Shown: positions 35,836-45,130 of the stretch, piece by piece
Layout: the number at the start of each line of letters is the position of its first letter
How positions within the stretch are numbered: the stretch's first letter is position 1
Source of the DNA: Companilactobacillus kimchii DSM 13961 = JCM 10707
GTDB taxonomy: Bacteria > Bacillota > Bacilli > Lactobacillales > Lactobacillaceae
DNA length: 64,000 nt
Direction: 5' to 3'
NCBI RefSeq assembly: GCF_001435445.1
Contig: NZ_AZDH01000003.1
Coordinates: 1 to 64,000 of the forward strand
The notes under the pieces: generated by a model
Told to the model about the DNA's origin: nothing
Database searches by the model: none
What the model saw: the letters and a program-made list of their open reading frames with translations, nothing else
Made by a program: the position numbers and the translations under genes

Positions 35836-36269
35836 TGGATAATCAATTAATTGAATCATTGGTAAGCATCGTTTCATTTTTTAATCGAACTGACCGTGAT
35901 CAAGCTTTTATCAAACAAGCTGGAGTTGATTTAGAAGCAGTGTCATTTCAGTTATTTGTGACTATCGGTCGTATGCAACCAACGAATGTCTCTGATCTAG
36001 CTAATCTTTTAGGCAAAAGTCATTCTAGTGTTAGTCGACAAATCGATAAGCTGGAACAAAAACAACTCGTCACTACTAAAGATGGAGAAAAAGATGCTCG
36101 AGTTCGCTCAATAGTTTTGTCGGAATCAGGAGAAGAATTGAAAAAAGTTTTAGATAAAACCAGAGTAGAAATGATTGATTCAGCTTTGAAAGATTGGTCC
36201 GAAGGTGAAAAAAAGGACTTGCTAGGCAATTTGGAACATCTAGCAAGGACTTTAAAAAATATTAAATAA
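35835..36269 (+). CDS. MarR-family transcriptional regulator
   Basis: 144 residues; winged helix-turn-helix with PTNVSDLANLLGKSHSSVSR and wing KQLVTTKDGEKDARVRSI, flanked by dimerisation helices. ATG at 35835 overlaps the oxidoreductase stop. Probably represses the preceding gene and itself through the inverted repeats at 34792-34832. Confidence 0.9.
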   Translation: MDNQLIESLVSIVSFFNRTDRDQAFIKQAGVDLEAVSFQLFVTIGRMQPTNVSDLANLLGKSHSSVSRQIDKLEQKQLVTTKDGEKDARVRSIVLSESGEELKKVLDKTRVEMIDSALKDWSEGEKKDLLGNLEHLARTLKNIK

Positions 36270-36370
36270 AAATTTCAAAAAAATTTGATAGAGCTGTGTA
36301 ATTGTCATATTGTGACATACCCCTATGCTAATCTTTCTTAGTAAAGAAAATGTTATGGAGGAATGGGATT

Positions 36371-38002
36371 TTGAATAAAAATATTAAATATATGGGGATT
36401 ACAGCTGTAGCCTTGTTAGCTGTTGCACCAATTGCTGTACCTGTTTTTAATTCTGCAACAGAGATTACTGCTAAAGCAGATACAGTGAATGAAGATACTA
36501 AAACAAATGCCACTGATACTAGTAAAGTATACAAAACTAGTGTAGAAGACAATTGGACTGGAATAAAAGGTGAATGTCATATAACCGGTACTTTTCCAGC
36601 CATTAAAGATGGTAAACAAATAAACATTTCCTATAACAGTGTCTATGTTAATGGGAAAGACTTTGACAATAATGAAGAATTAAGAATGCCTGTATTTGAA
36701 GGATATTCAGTGGATCAAGAATACATAGTACCTAAATTGCAAAGGAATCCCAAGACTAATGCTGTTACCGGAATTATCCTTCCAAATGGTATTCCAACTT
36801 ATACGAAAAACGGTAGTCCAATTTCATCTACGACTGAAAGTAATGAAGCTTATCAAATGTCATCTATACTCCCGGACAATTCAGGTCAAGAAAAACTTTC
36901 TAACTCTACGGATATAACTGCAGCTCAGAAGGCGGATGCCCAAAAATGGGAAAGTCAGATGAAGAATAGTTTTAAAGTTACTAAAGATATGCCTTTGATT
37001 ACTAACGATGATTACGGGTTGGTATATATAGTTGGTTCAGATGGATGGTTTAGGCTTGATGCTAGTGATTTGACACCTCAAACTAATATTTTTGGAGCTT
37101 TTAGTTCAGACAATCATAATACAGATGAATTTTTCATGCATTTTAATGATAATAAAGATAGAAGTGACCTTTACTTTAGGCATGATGATAATAAGGCAAA
37201 TAATTATGCTATTTTTGCGACAGCCACCGCAAATGATGGAACAATTAAGAGAAATTTGACTCCCAATGAAATTGATCAATTCTTAGAAGAAAAAGGCGGT
37301 AAAGGTGTAACTTTCCACTTTGGAGTTCATTATGTTGAAAATCCAATTCTAGGAAATGGTACGTGGGATCAATACTTGGGAGATAATTCTAAGCAGGTAG
37401 CTTCTAAGGATGTTGTTGTATTACCACCAGATACTGACTCAACAAATACTGGTTCAAACACAAATACAGGAAGCACAACAAATACTGGTTCAAACACGAA
37501 CACAGGAAATACAACAAATACTGGTTCGAATACAAATACAGGTACTTCAACCAACAATAATACAAATACTTCAACAACTACTGATGAAAATAAGAATAGC
37601 GATGAGACAACAACACCAGCTACATCATATAGCTCAGTATATACACCAACGACAGGTACTGAATTATACAACGATAATGGTACGTTGCTCACAAACGTTG
37701 GCCTTGGTAAGAATACAGCATGGAAGGTTGACCAGAAGAAAGTTGTTAAAGGCGTAACTTATCTACGTGTTGCCACAAACGAATGGGTTAAAGTAAATAA
37801 TGGTTTGGAAATCAAACTAATTGATTCGGTTATAAGAACTGATAAGCAAACAACTTTGTATAACAGTAAGGGTGAAAAAATTACTAACCGTGTGCTAGGC
37901 GCTGATACTGCATGGAGAACTGACAGAACAGCTCAAATCAATGGTCAAACAATGTATCGAGTTGCCACTAATGAATGGCTTGCAGCAAAGGATGTTAAAT
38001 AA
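36371..38002 (+). CDS. Secreted surface protein with two C-terminal SLAP-type domains
   Basis: A 543-residue exported protein. TTG start at 36371, nine bases after GGAGG; the upstream ATG precedes the ribosome site. Signal peptide (NIKYMGITAVALLAVAPI, cut near AKA). A 300-residue globular part of unknown type follows (contains HNTDEFFMHFNDNKDRSDLY), then a Thr/Asn/Gly/Ser linker made of a 36-bp tandem repeat, then two related wall-binding domains of about 55 residues (TGTELYNDNGTLLTNVGLG, KQTTLYNSKGEKITNRVLG, each ending VATNEW). These SLAP domains bind the protein to wall polymers. Function of the globular part is unknown; adhesion is a guess. Confidence 0.82.
   Translation: MNKNIKYMGITAVALLAVAPIAVPVFNSATEITAKADTVNEDTKTNATDTSKVYKTSVEDNWTGIKGECHITGTFPAIKDGKQINISYNSVYVNGKDFDNNEELRMPVFEGYSVDQEYIVPKLQRNPKTNAVTGIILPNGIPTYTKNGSPISSTTESNEAYQMSSILPDNSGQEKLSNSTDITAAQKADAQKWESQMKNSFKVTKDMPLITNDDYGLVYIVGSDGWFRLDASDLTPQTNIFGAFSSDNHNTDEFFMHFNDNKDRSDLYFRHDDNKANNYAIFATATANDGTIKRNLTPNEIDQFLEEKGGKGVTFHFGVHYVENPILGNGTWDQYLGDNSKQVASKDVVVLPPDTDSTNTGSNTNTGSTTNTGSNTNTGNTTNTGSNTNTGTSTNNNTNTSTTTDENKNSDETTTPATSYSSVYTPTTGTELYNDNGTLLTNVGLGKNTAWKVDQKKVVKGVTYLRVATNEWVKVNNGLEIKLIDSVIRTDKQTTLYNSKGEKITNRVLGADTAWRTDRTAQINGQTMYRVATNEWLAAKDVK
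37441..37548 (+). repeat. Three 36-bp tandem repeats in the surface-protein linker
   Basis: Units at 37441-37476, 37477-37512 and 37513-37548, each starting AACAAATACTGGTTC and encoding T-N-T-G-S-N-T-N-T-G and two or three linker residues. Few base changes between units, so the number may vary between strains. Confidence 0.85.
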
Positions 38003-38030
38003 TTTTCTCAATAGAAATTAAATGTTAAAA

Positions 38031-38073
38031 AAATCTCACTTTATACAATTATTTTCGTATAAGGTGGGATTTT
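38031..38073 (+). terminator. Intrinsic terminator after the surface protein
   Basis: AAATCTCACTTTATAC / GTATAAGGTGGGATTTT stem-loop. Confidence 0.8.
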
Positions 38074-38188
38074 GACATATAGCGACACTGGCAAGTCATA
38101 TACTGTTAAGTGGAATCAGATGATTCCGAATATTTTTCCCATATTTATTTATGAGTACGTGATAAACCCCTTTATCCGTAGCTAAACG

Positions 38189-38222
38189 AAAAGTCCAGAA
38201 GCATATGCTTCTGGACTTTTTG
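38189..38222 (-). terminator. Terminator of the PfpI/OYE operon
   Basis: AAAAGTCCAGAAGCATATGC and its complement TTCTGGACTTTTT: an almost perfect palindrome with A- and T-runs on either side, able to stop transcription from both directions. Confidence 0.85.
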
Positions 38223-38230
38223 TACTGTTT

Positions 38231-38905
38231 TTAATTATTCTCAATTAATATTCTAGCAACGGCTCTAGCGGAAAAAGGATTTTGTCCGGTGATAAGTTGA
38301 CCATCTTGGATAGCAAATTCTTTGTAGGCACGTTTCTTTTGAAAGTTGGCACCGTGTATTTTAGCAACTTCTTCATTGAGGAATGGCACAACTTTTCTTT
38401 TACCAGCTAAAATTTCTTCAGCAGTTGTAAAGCCAGTAATTTTTTTACCAGCAATCAAGTAATTGCCGTCATTATCTTTAACATTGAGTAAACCAGCAAT
38501 GCCGTGACAGACGGAAGTTACGAAGCCACCTTGTTGATAAATTTTTTGGGTAATATTTTGCAATTCGGGATTGGTAGGGAAGTCCCACATAACTCCGTGT
38601 CCGCCAGTATAATAAATAGCTTGATAATCCTTGGGTTGAATTTGTGCTGGCTTCAGTGAGTTGGTTAAAGCTCGTTGTTGAAAATCAGAACTGCTGTAAA
38701 TATCCATAGTGGATTTGTCGGTATATTTGAAACTGCGAGGATCAAGAGGAACGAAACCGCCTTTGGGGCTAACGTAATCGACTTCAAATCCGGCTTTAGT
38801 CACTTCATCAACGAATTCGGTGGCTTCACCTAACCAGAGTCCGGTAGCTTGGTCAGTGCCTTTATATTCAATTGTATTTGTTAAAACAACTAGAACTTTT
38901 TTCAT
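38231..38905 (-). CDS. DJ-1/PfpI-superfamily protein (class I glutamine amidotransferase-like)
   Basis: 224 residues. The nucleophile elbow is VTSVCHGIAGLL (Cys about 137) with YYTGGHGVMWDFP before it, the pattern of Hsp31-like glyoxalases/chaperones. Likely detoxifies methylglyoxal or repairs glycated protein; not proven. It is second in a leftward operon after the old-yellow-enzyme gene (three bases apart), both probably controlled by the ArsR-type regulator at 40185. Confidence 0.85.
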   Translation of the reverse strand: MKKVLVVLTNTIEYKGTDQATGLWLGEATEFVDEVTKAGFEVDYVSPKGGFVPLDPRSFKYTDKSTMDIYSSSDFQQRALTNSLKPAQIQPKDYQAIYYTGGHGVMWDFPTNPELQNITQKIYQQGGFVTSVCHGIAGLLNVKDNDGNYLIAGKKITGFTTAEEILAGKRKVVPFLNEEVAKIHGANFQKKRAYKEFAIQDGQLITGQNPFSARAVARILIENN

Positions 38906-38908
38906 AAG

Positions 38909-40123
38909 TTACTCCTTATCACGTTGTGGCATTAAAGCAGATAATCCTTGATGTTTGAGGGAGAACAGCAAGGCTCCCCAAGCATTGGTTGTGTGTTGAA
39001 TTGCTTTACCTTCAGCAATGCGCAACATTTGTTGTTGATAGAAACTTAAACCAATCAATGATCCCACTTTTTTATCCAATTTTTTTGAACCAGTAGTTAA
39101 ATGATGTAGTTTTACAGAAGTAAAGTTACCCCATTTCAATTGGTTAGGTAAGTCAGGCACCATAACTAGAGGGCGAGCTAATCCGATAAAGTCAGTTTCG
39201 TTATTTTGAATAGCATTCTCCATACCAGTAGCAGTATTGAAGCCGCCTATAACAATAATTGGAGTTGAAATAGTCTGTTTTACTTTTTGAGCGTAGTCAA
39301 TGAAGAAAGCACCTTTACCGATTCCTTGCATTTTAGGATTTTCGTAATTACCGCCAGAAATTTCAATCAAATCAATACCTAATTGATCCATTTTTTGAAT
39401 TACTTGAAGTGAGTCTTCTTCAGAGAAACCATCTGAACGAAAATCGGATGAATTGATTTTTAAAGCAATAGGGAAGTCACGGCCAACTTTTTCGCGAATG
39501 CCAGTATAAATTTCGGTTAAGATGCGCATTCTATTTTCCAATGTGCCACCGTATTCATCATTTCGTTGATTATCATGTGGTGAAAGGAATTGGTTCAAAA
39601 GGTATCCGTGAGCTGCATGGATTTCGACTCCTGAAAAGCCAGCTTGTTGTGCAATTGCTGCAGCTTCGATGAACTTATTGATAATCTGTTTAATTTCTTC
39701 AATGCTTAAGGCTCTAGGTGTATTAAAAGCAAAACCGTTAGAACCAGTCATAGGAACAGCACTAGGAGCAACTGGCTCTTTACTGATAGTTTTAGGTGAC
39801 TGCTTACCGGGATGATTTAATTGCATGAAAATTTTGGTATCATTCGTGGTTCCGGTTAGAGCCCATTTCTTTAATAAATTCAAATCCTGCTGATGATCGA
39901 CAACAATATTGCCATATTCACCACGAGCATTGCGGTCGACCATAACGTTTCCGGTAATAAGAAGACCAGTGCCACCTTGAGCCCACTTTTGATAAAGGGA
40001 GATAAGTTCTTTTGTTGGTTGATAGTTTTTATTACCTAAGGTTTCGCTTAAAGCAGCTTTAGCAAATCTATTTTTAATAGTAGTACCATTTTTTAAAGTT
40101 AAAGGTGTGAAGATAGTTGTCAT
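38909..40123 (-). CDS. NADH:flavin oxidoreductase, Old Yellow Enzyme family
   Basis: 404 residues, FMN-dependent TIM barrel. Motifs: LKNGTTIKNRFAKAAL at the start, FMQLNHPGKQS, GVEIHAAHGYLLNQFLSPHD (catalytic His/Asn-region) and LARPLVMVPD near the end. Reduces activated alkenes or quinones with NAD(P)H. AGGAG ribosome site; a 16-bp palindrome (40143-40158) lies 20 bases upstream. Confidence 0.92.
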   Translation of the reverse strand: MTTIFTPLTLKNGTTIKNRFAKAALSETLGNKNYQPTKELISLYQKWAQGGTGLLITGNVMVDRNARGEYGNIVVDHQQDLNLLKKWALTGTTNDTKIFMQLNHPGKQSPKTISKEPVAPSAVPMTGSNGFAFNTPRALSIEEIKQIINKFIEAAAIAQQAGFSGVEIHAAHGYLLNQFLSPHDNQRNDEYGGTLENRMRILTEIYTGIREKVGRDFPIALKINSSDFRSDGFSEEDSLQVIQKMDQLGIDLIEISGGNYENPKMQGIGKGAFFIDYAQKVKQTISTPIIVIGGFNTATGMENAIQNNETDFIGLARPLVMVPDLPNQLKWGNFTSVKLHHLTTGSKKLDKKVGSLIGLSFYQQQMLRIAEGKAIQHTTNAWGALLFSLKHQGLSALMPQRDKE

Positions 40124-40142
40124 AATATTCTCCTAATAATGA

Positions 40143-40158
40143 GTTTAAACATTTGAAC
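40143..40158. promoter_or_regulatory. ArsR-type operator, copy 1 (upstream of the OYE gene)
   Basis: GTTTAAACATTTGAAC. Its reverse complement differs in only one base from the palindrome at 40516-40531. Confidence 0.7.
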
Positions 40159-40184
40159 CTATTGGGCAAAAAATAAATTTCATC

Positions 40185-40493
40185 CTACTTGGATGAAATG
40201 CTATTCTCGAGTGAAACAGTTAAATCTTTGAGCAGTTGAACTGTGTCATCTAGTGAAACATGATATAAACGTTCTTTACCGACTTTGTTTACAGCGATAA
40301 CACCAGCATCTAGCATTAATTTGAGGTGGTGGGAGACGGCCGGACGTGATAAGTTAATTTGTTCAGTAATTTGATTGACAGTTAATTCTTTATTTTTACA
40401 TAGTAGCAAAATTATTTTCTGACGATTCTCATCTTGAAAGATACCAAAGATGGGCATACCTTTTCGAAAAAGGTTCATTGTTTCTTCAGCCAT
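40185..40493 (-). CDS. ArsR-family transcriptional regulator
   Basis: 102 residues; winged helix with LTVNQITEQINLSRPAVSHH (recognition helix) and AGVIAVNKVGKERLYHV (wing). No CxC metal-binding pair in the recognition helix, so it is not an arsenic/cadmium sensor of the standard kind; it may sense redox state or an organic ligand. Located directly upstream of the OYE-PfpI operon, with matching palindromes before that operon and before itself. Confidence 0.9.
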   Translation of the reverse strand: MAEETMNLFRKGMPIFGIFQDENRQKIILLLCKNKELTVNQITEQINLSRPAVSHHLKLMLDAGVIAVNKVGKERLYHVSLDDTVQLLKDLTVSLENSISSK

Positions 40494-40515
40494 ATTGATC
40501 TCCTTAATTTAATGG

Positions 40516-40531
40516 GTTTAAATGTTTAAAC
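40516..40531. promoter_or_regulatory. ArsR-type operator, copy 2 (upstream of the regulator)
   Basis: GTTTAAATGTTTAAAC, 23 bases upstream of the regulator start; points to autoregulation. Confidence 0.7.
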
Positions 40532-40563
40532 TTATGATAATAGCTGTAAACTAAAATGTCAAC

Positions 40564-40595
40564 AAAAAAAACAGAGCTTCAGCTCTGTTTTAGTA
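40564..40595 (-). terminator. Intrinsic terminator of glyA
   Basis: Read on minus: AAAACAGAGCT - GA - AGCTCTGTTTTTTTT. Confidence 0.85.
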
Positions 40596-40599
40596 ATTT

Positions 40600-41829
40600 C
40601 TATTTGATAGGATGCTTGTCTGTTAGTGCTTTTGTACGAGCATCTAATTTCTTTAATTCTTCAGGATCATTGTGATACTTAATAGCGTCAACAATAATAC
40701 GTGCTACTTCTTCACAATCTTCTTCGTTAAAGCCTCTTGATGTGATAGCAGGAGTACCTAGACGTAGTCCAGATGTGTACTTAGGAGGTAATGGATCATT
40801 AGGAATAGCTTCCTTGTTAGTTGTGATGTGAATTGTATCAAGAAGGTTTTGAACTTCCATACCATTCATATCTGTTTCAGTTAGAACCACGTTTAGCAAG
40901 TGATTGTCTGTACCACCGGTTAGAACTGATAGGTTGTCAGCATCATTGATAACTTTGGCCATAGCTGCAGCATTTTTCACAACTTGTTCCATGTAATCCT
41001 TGAATTGAGGTTGAAGATCTTCACCGAAAGCAACTGCCTTACCAGCAATAACATGTTCTAGTGGACCACCTTGAGTTCCTGGGAAAATAGCAGAGTTGAT
41101 CTTTTTGCCTAATTCAGCTTTGGCAAGGATCATACCACCACGAGGACCTCTAAGAGTCTTGTGAGTAGTTGTTGTAACGATATCAGCAACGCCAACTGGA
41201 TTTGGATGTAAACCAACAGCAACTAATCCAGCAATGTGAGCCATATCAACCATTAGGTAAGCACCAACGGAGTCGGCAATTTCACGGAATTTGTTAAAGT
41301 CGATAATACGACTGTATGCAGAAGCACCAGCAACGATAAGTTTTGGTTTTACTTCTTCGGCGATTCTTTGAACGTCATCATAATCGATGAAACCTTCAGC
41401 GTTAACACCATATGAATGGAAGTTATACATTTTACCAGAAAAGTTAACTTTTGAGCCGTGTGTCAAGTGACCACCAGCATTAAGATCCATACCTAAAACA
41501 GAGTCACCAGGTTTTAGAACTGCTTGGTAAGCTGCAGCATTAGCTTGTGAACCTGAATGAGGTTGAACGTTAGCATATTCGGCGTTGAATAACTTTTTGG
41601 CACGATCAATAGCGATTTGTTCAATTTGATCGATATATTCACAACCACCATAGTAACGATGCCCTGGATAACCTTCAGCATATTTGTTTGTTAAAACTGA
41701 TCCTTGAGCTTTTCTAACATTGTCAGAAACAAGGTTTTCAGAAGCAATCAACTCAATATTTCTATTTTGTCGTTCTTCTTCCTTTTTGATTAGATCGAAA
41801 ACTTCTTTATCTCCTGTACTATATTGCAC
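40600..41829 (-). CDS. glyA: Serine hydroxymethyltransferase
   Basis: PLP enzyme that converts serine and tetrahydrofolate to glycine and methylene-tetrahydrofolate. Motifs: [31 protein letters not shown], the PLP-lysine stretch [15 protein letters not shown] and [16 protein letters not shown] at 41829 is preferred because AAGGAG lies nine bases before it; the ATG three codons upstream touches the ribosome site. Downstream of the nuclease gene (13 bases), ending in a strong terminator. Confidence 0.96.
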   Translation of the reverse strand: MQYSTGDKEVFDLIKKEEERQNRNIELIASENLVSDNVRKAQGSVLTNKYAEGYPGHRYYGGCEYIDQIEQIAIDRAKKLFNAEYANVQPHSGSQANAAAYQAVLKPGDSVLGMDLNAGGHLTHGSKVNFSGKMYNFHSYGVNAEGFIDYDDVQRIAEEVKPKLIVAGASAYSRIIDFNKFREIADSVGAYLMVDMAHIAGLVAVGLHPNPVGVADIVTTTTHKTLRGPRGGMILAKAELGKKINSAIFPGTQGGPLEHVIAGKAVAFGEDLQPQFKDYMEQVVKNAAAMAKVINDADNLSVLTGGTDNHLLNVVLTETDMNGMEVQNLLDTIHITTNKEAIPNDPLPPKYTSGLRLGTPAITSRGFNEEDCEEVARIIVDAIKYHNDPEELKKLDARTKALTDKHPIK

Positions 41830-41842
41830 TACGACCATCTCC

Positions 41843-42655
41843 TTAATAATTATTATTAACTACACTTGTACCATCGCTATAGTTAATCTTAACACCATTC
41901 TCAACGTTAAAAATATACACATTGAAAGATACTGCTTTATCTGGTTGACCTGATGAAGTCATTGATTCAGCCATCATTTGAACGCCACGTGCAACTAATT
42001 CATCATTACGATATATCGGTTTGACTCGATATCTGATGAAGTTGCTAGGATTTTGCTTTAGGTAGTAGGCAATATCGTTTTCGTGTTTGAGCATTTCTGG
42101 TGAATTCAGAGAGCGAGTACCAGTCATCAAGTTCTTAGGATTATTATTCTGTCCAGTTAACTGATAACCAATGAGGTGTGAACGATTATATAGCCAGCCA
42201 CCCTTGATGCGCTTATTGTGCCAACCGGTTGGATTAACATAAAGTGCTTCACGCTTTTGGGTAGGCATTAAGCTCTTGCTTAATAGTGCATCAGCTTGAA
42301 TTGCACGGTTTAGGTTATCTAAATCGGCGAATTCTTGCCAGGGACCATTTGAGACATTTAGTTCGGATTTTGTAAAAGTAGGCGTATTGTTATTAACTTC
42401 TATTTCTTGGCTACCATTGTAATTCAGATTGGCCAGACTAGAACCCGAGTAAGATTTGCTTTTTTCTACTTGCTTTGGGTTATCGCCAGTCCCAATCCCA
42501 TTGTTCTGGTAGGATTCGTAAACGCCTGAACCACCAACCACAATCAGTAGTAATCCTAAAGATACCAGTTTGCGGTGCAGACGTTTTTTAGGCTTGACCA
42601 TGAATGTTGTAAACAACACGATGGCACCTAATAAAACAAGCAATAACATATACAT
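41843..42655 (-). CDS. Membrane-anchored DNA/RNA non-specific endonuclease (EndA-like)
   Basis: 270 residues with two N-terminal hydrophobic segments (about 3-17 and 31-46) and an extracellular nuclease domain. The catalytic His sits in [17 protein letters not shown] (variant of the DRGH motif) with [14 protein letters not shown] holding the metal-binding Asn. Similar proteins (EndA/NucA) degrade DNA at the cell surface for uptake or nutrition. Overlies the operon start before glyA. Confidence 0.88.
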   Translation of the reverse strand: MYMLLLVLLGAIVLFTTFMVKPKKRLHRKLVSLGLLLIVVGGSGVYESYQNNGIGTGDNPKQVEKSKSYSGSSLANLNYNGSQEIEVNNNTPTFTKSELNVSNGPWQEFADLDNLNRAIQADALLSKSLMPTQKREALYVNPTGWHNKRIKGGWLYNRSHLIGYQLTGQNNNPKNLMTGTRSLNSPEMLKHENDIAYYLKQNPSNFIRYRVKPIYRNDELVARGVQMMAESMTSSGQPDKAVSFNVYIFNVENGVKINYSDGTSVVNNNY

Positions 42656-42847
42656 AAAATCGTTCCCCTTACTATGAAGATTTTGGAAATCTCCATGTAT
42701 GATTTTATCATATATTTTCAGAAATCTAGAACATTATTTGCTGAATTCTGAAAATTAATTCGGAATTACTCTGGATAATTGAAAAAATTATAATAATTCA
42801 TGATAAAATTCACTTAATAAGTATTAATGTGCAAGCAGGGGGAAAAG

Positions 42848-43444
42848 ATGAATTTAGATGAAAAATTTCAATATATGTCAACCGGACGGCCATATGATGA
42901 TTTGGATCAATTATTGGTTGATGCTAGAGCAAAATCAACGGAATTAACTACTAAAATTAATAACGAAAGTGATGAAGCAAAGAAAGAAGAATTGGTTCGT
43001 CAATTATTTGGTGGAGCAGGTAAAGCGCCATTCATTAATCCTAATTTTCGTTGTGAATTCGGACATAATATTTTTGTCGGAGATGATTTTTACGCAAACT
43101 ATGATTGTGTGATTCTGGATGGAGCTAAAGTAACGGTAGGAAATAAAGTTTTATTTGGACCTAAAGTTGGTTTATATACTAGCAATCATCTGTTTGATGC
43201 TAAAGAGCGTGAAATTGGTGGGTGTATTGCCAAACCAATTTCGATAGGTAATCGGACTTGGTTGGCTGCTAATGTAACGGTTTTGCCAGGAGTGACAATT
43301 GGAAGTGACGTAATTATAGGTGCGGGTAGTGTCGTAATACATGATATTCCTGATAAAGTTATCGCTGCTGGTAATCCTTGTAAGGTTATTCGTCCTATTA
43401 CTGACGATGATAAGACCGGTTTTGTTGGTCATGATTTTATTTAG
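42848..43444 (+). CDS. Maltose/galactoside O-acetyltransferase (LbH family)
   Basis: 198 residues. Left-handed beta-helix acetyltransferase: N-terminal Mac domain (YMSTGRPYDDLDQLLVDARA), catalytic-His region GLYTSNHLFDAKER and hexapeptide repeats (VTVGNKVLFGPKVG, ITIGSDVIIGAGSVV). Transfers acetyl from acetyl-CoA to sugars. Start at ATG 42848 after AGGGGGAAA; the upstream GTG-containing extension precedes the ribosome site. Single gene with a bidirectional terminator. Confidence 0.93.
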   Translation: MNLDEKFQYMSTGRPYDDLDQLLVDARAKSTELTTKINNESDEAKKEELVRQLFGGAGKAPFINPNFRCEFGHNIFVGDDFYANYDCVILDGAKVTVGNKVLFGPKVGLYTSNHLFDAKEREIGGCIAKPISIGNRTWLAANVTVLPGVTIGSDVIIGAGSVVIHDIPDKVIAAGNPCKVIRPITDDDKTGFVGHDFI

Positions 43445-43448
43445 TCCA

Positions 43449-43494
43449 TAAAAAATAGCTCATTCAACCATAAAAGTTGAGTGAGCTATTTTTA
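43449..43494. terminator. Bidirectional terminator between acetyltransferase and htpX
   Basis: AAAAATAGCTCA(T)TCAAC / GTTGAGTGAGCTATTTTT with runs on both sides. Confidence 0.85.
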
Positions 43495-43496
43495 TA

Positions 43497-44405
43497 CTAT
43501 TCAAAAGTTTTTTTCAAGGCAGCAATACGATCATCTAAAGGTGGATGAGTATCGAAAAGTCCTGAAAAGTGTTTCTTTTTGGTTGGATCATCAATATACA
43601 GAGATGCACTTGCATCATCAACTCGACGCATTGGTTTAGTGCTTTCTTTTAATTTTTCCAGAGCATTGATCAATCCTTGAGGATTACGGGTCAATTCAGC
43701 ACCAGATACATCGGCCAAGTACTCACGATTTCTGGAAATAGCCATTTGAACTAAACTAGCAATCAATGGTCCCAAAATAGCAAAGACTAAACCGACTAAC
43801 CAAAGAACAACCCGGATGGCTCCAGAATTGTTGTTATCACGATCGTCACGGTCCATAGGAATCCACCAACGATAGGCGTTACCGATAATTGAACAAATCA
43901 AAATGATGGCTGATGATAGAGCAACAGAAATTGTTGATACTCGAATATCGTAATTTTTAACATGAGAGATTTCATGGGCCAAAACACCTTCGAGTTCTTC
44001 ACGATTCATCATTTGATAAAGGCCACTGGTAACAGCCACAGCTGCATGTTGGGGATCACGTCCAGTAGCAAAGGCATTGGGACTAGGATCATCAATAATG
44101 TAAATCTCTGGTAAAGGGATATCGGCAACCATTGAAAGGTCCTCTACAATATGCCAGAGATCAGGAGCATCCTTGGCGGATTCTAGTTTCCTAGCACCAT
44201 TCATCTGCATGACAATACTGGTTGATTGAAAATAAGTTATCAGTGTATAGACAATGGCGATTACTAATGCAATGACGATGCCTGAATAGATATTGTCAAA
44301 GAAATAAGCACCGATAAAACTACCTAAAGCTGCTAGTAACAAAAAGAAGAAAAAGAAAATAAAGTAAGTTTTACGTTTATTACGGTCAATTTGTTCATAA
44401 ATCAT
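43497..44405 (-). CDS. htpX: Membrane zinc protease HtpX (M48B)
   Basis: 302 residues with membrane helices at about 14-33 and 41-59, and two more at 155-180 and 190-215. The zinc site is HEISH (His144-Glu145, His148) followed by EYLADVSGAELT, which holds the third ligand. Degrades damaged membrane proteins in stress. Twelve bases after lemA; lemA-htpX is a common pair in lactobacilli. Confidence 0.95.
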   Translation of the reverse strand: MIYEQIDRNKRKTYFIFFFFFLLLAALGSFIGAYFFDNIYSGIVIALVIAIVYTLITYFQSTSIVMQMNGARKLESAKDAPDLWHIVEDLSMVADIPLPEIYIIDDPSPNAFATGRDPQHAAVAVTSGLYQMMNREELEGVLAHEISHVKNYDIRVSTISVALSSAIILICSIIGNAYRWWIPMDRDDRDNNNSGAIRVVLWLVGLVFAILGPLIASLVQMAISRNREYLADVSGAELTRNPQGLINALEKLKESTKPMRRVDDASASLYIDDPTKKKHFSGLFDTHPPLDDRIAALKKTFE

Positions 44406-44417
44406 AGGAAGACCTGA

Positions 44418-44966
44418 TTAAAATTTAACCTTAGGTGCAGCTTTTTCAGCGTCAGGGATTTGGAGAAAGTCCATTTCCTTGAATCCATGGATACCGGCGA
44501 TAAGGTTACGAGGGAATGTTTCAATGGCGGTATCATAGGCTTGAACTTGACTGTTGTAAGCTTGACGTGCATAAGATACTTTATTTTCAGTATTTGAAAG
44601 TTCTTCCATTAGTTGTGAAAATTGTTGATTAGCTTTCAAATCTGGATAACTTTCAGCTAAAGCAAAAACTTGTCTTAAAGCGCCAGTCAAAGCGTTATCG
44701 GCCTCAACCTTATCTTGGAGACTGTCAGCGTTAGTAACGTTGTTTCTCATAGCAACAACATTTGCTAGTGTTTCCTTTTCATGTGTAGCGTAACCTTTGA
44801 CAGTTTCGACCAAGTTAGGAATTAAGTCAGTACGACGTTTTAGTTGAACATCAATTTGAGAACTGAACTCACGAGCACGATTGCGATATTTTACCAAACT
44901 ATTGTACATACCTGCATAGGCGACAATTATCACTAAAATAATGGCAATTATTATTATTGTTTTCAT
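44418..44966 (-). CDS. LemA-family protein
   Basis: 182 residues. One N-terminal helix (IIIIAIILVIIVAYAGMY), then the LemA helical bundle with the typical NSLVKYRNRAREFSSQIDVQ, LKRRTDLIPNLVETVKGYA and FPRNLIAGIHGFKEMDFLQI stretches. Function poorly known; often coupled with htpX as here. AGGAG ribosome site; promoter in 44970-45060. Confidence 0.92.
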   Translation of the reverse strand: MKTIIIIAIILVIIVAYAGMYNSLVKYRNRAREFSSQIDVQLKRRTDLIPNLVETVKGYATHEKETLANVVAMRNNVTNADSLQDKVEADNALTGALRQVFALAESYPDLKANQQFSQLMEELSNTENKVSYARQAYNSQVQAYDTAIETFPRNLIAGIHGFKEMDFLQIPDAEKAAPKVKF

Positions 44967-45130
44967 TTAAATCTCCTTCATTTCTTATTGGCTATATTCT
45001 ACCATATTGCAATGATTCTAGTGAAAGTAGACATATTGAAAATTTTGACTAAAATGTTATTAATTTTTTGAAAAATAATCTATACTTAACACTTAAGGAA
45101 GGTATTCAAACAGGTTTTAAGGTGAATATT

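Noticed and set aside
37369-37692. Minus-strand frame opposite the surface-protein linker
   Set aside because: Produced by the tandem repeats read backward (repeated VFEPVFV); no start context.
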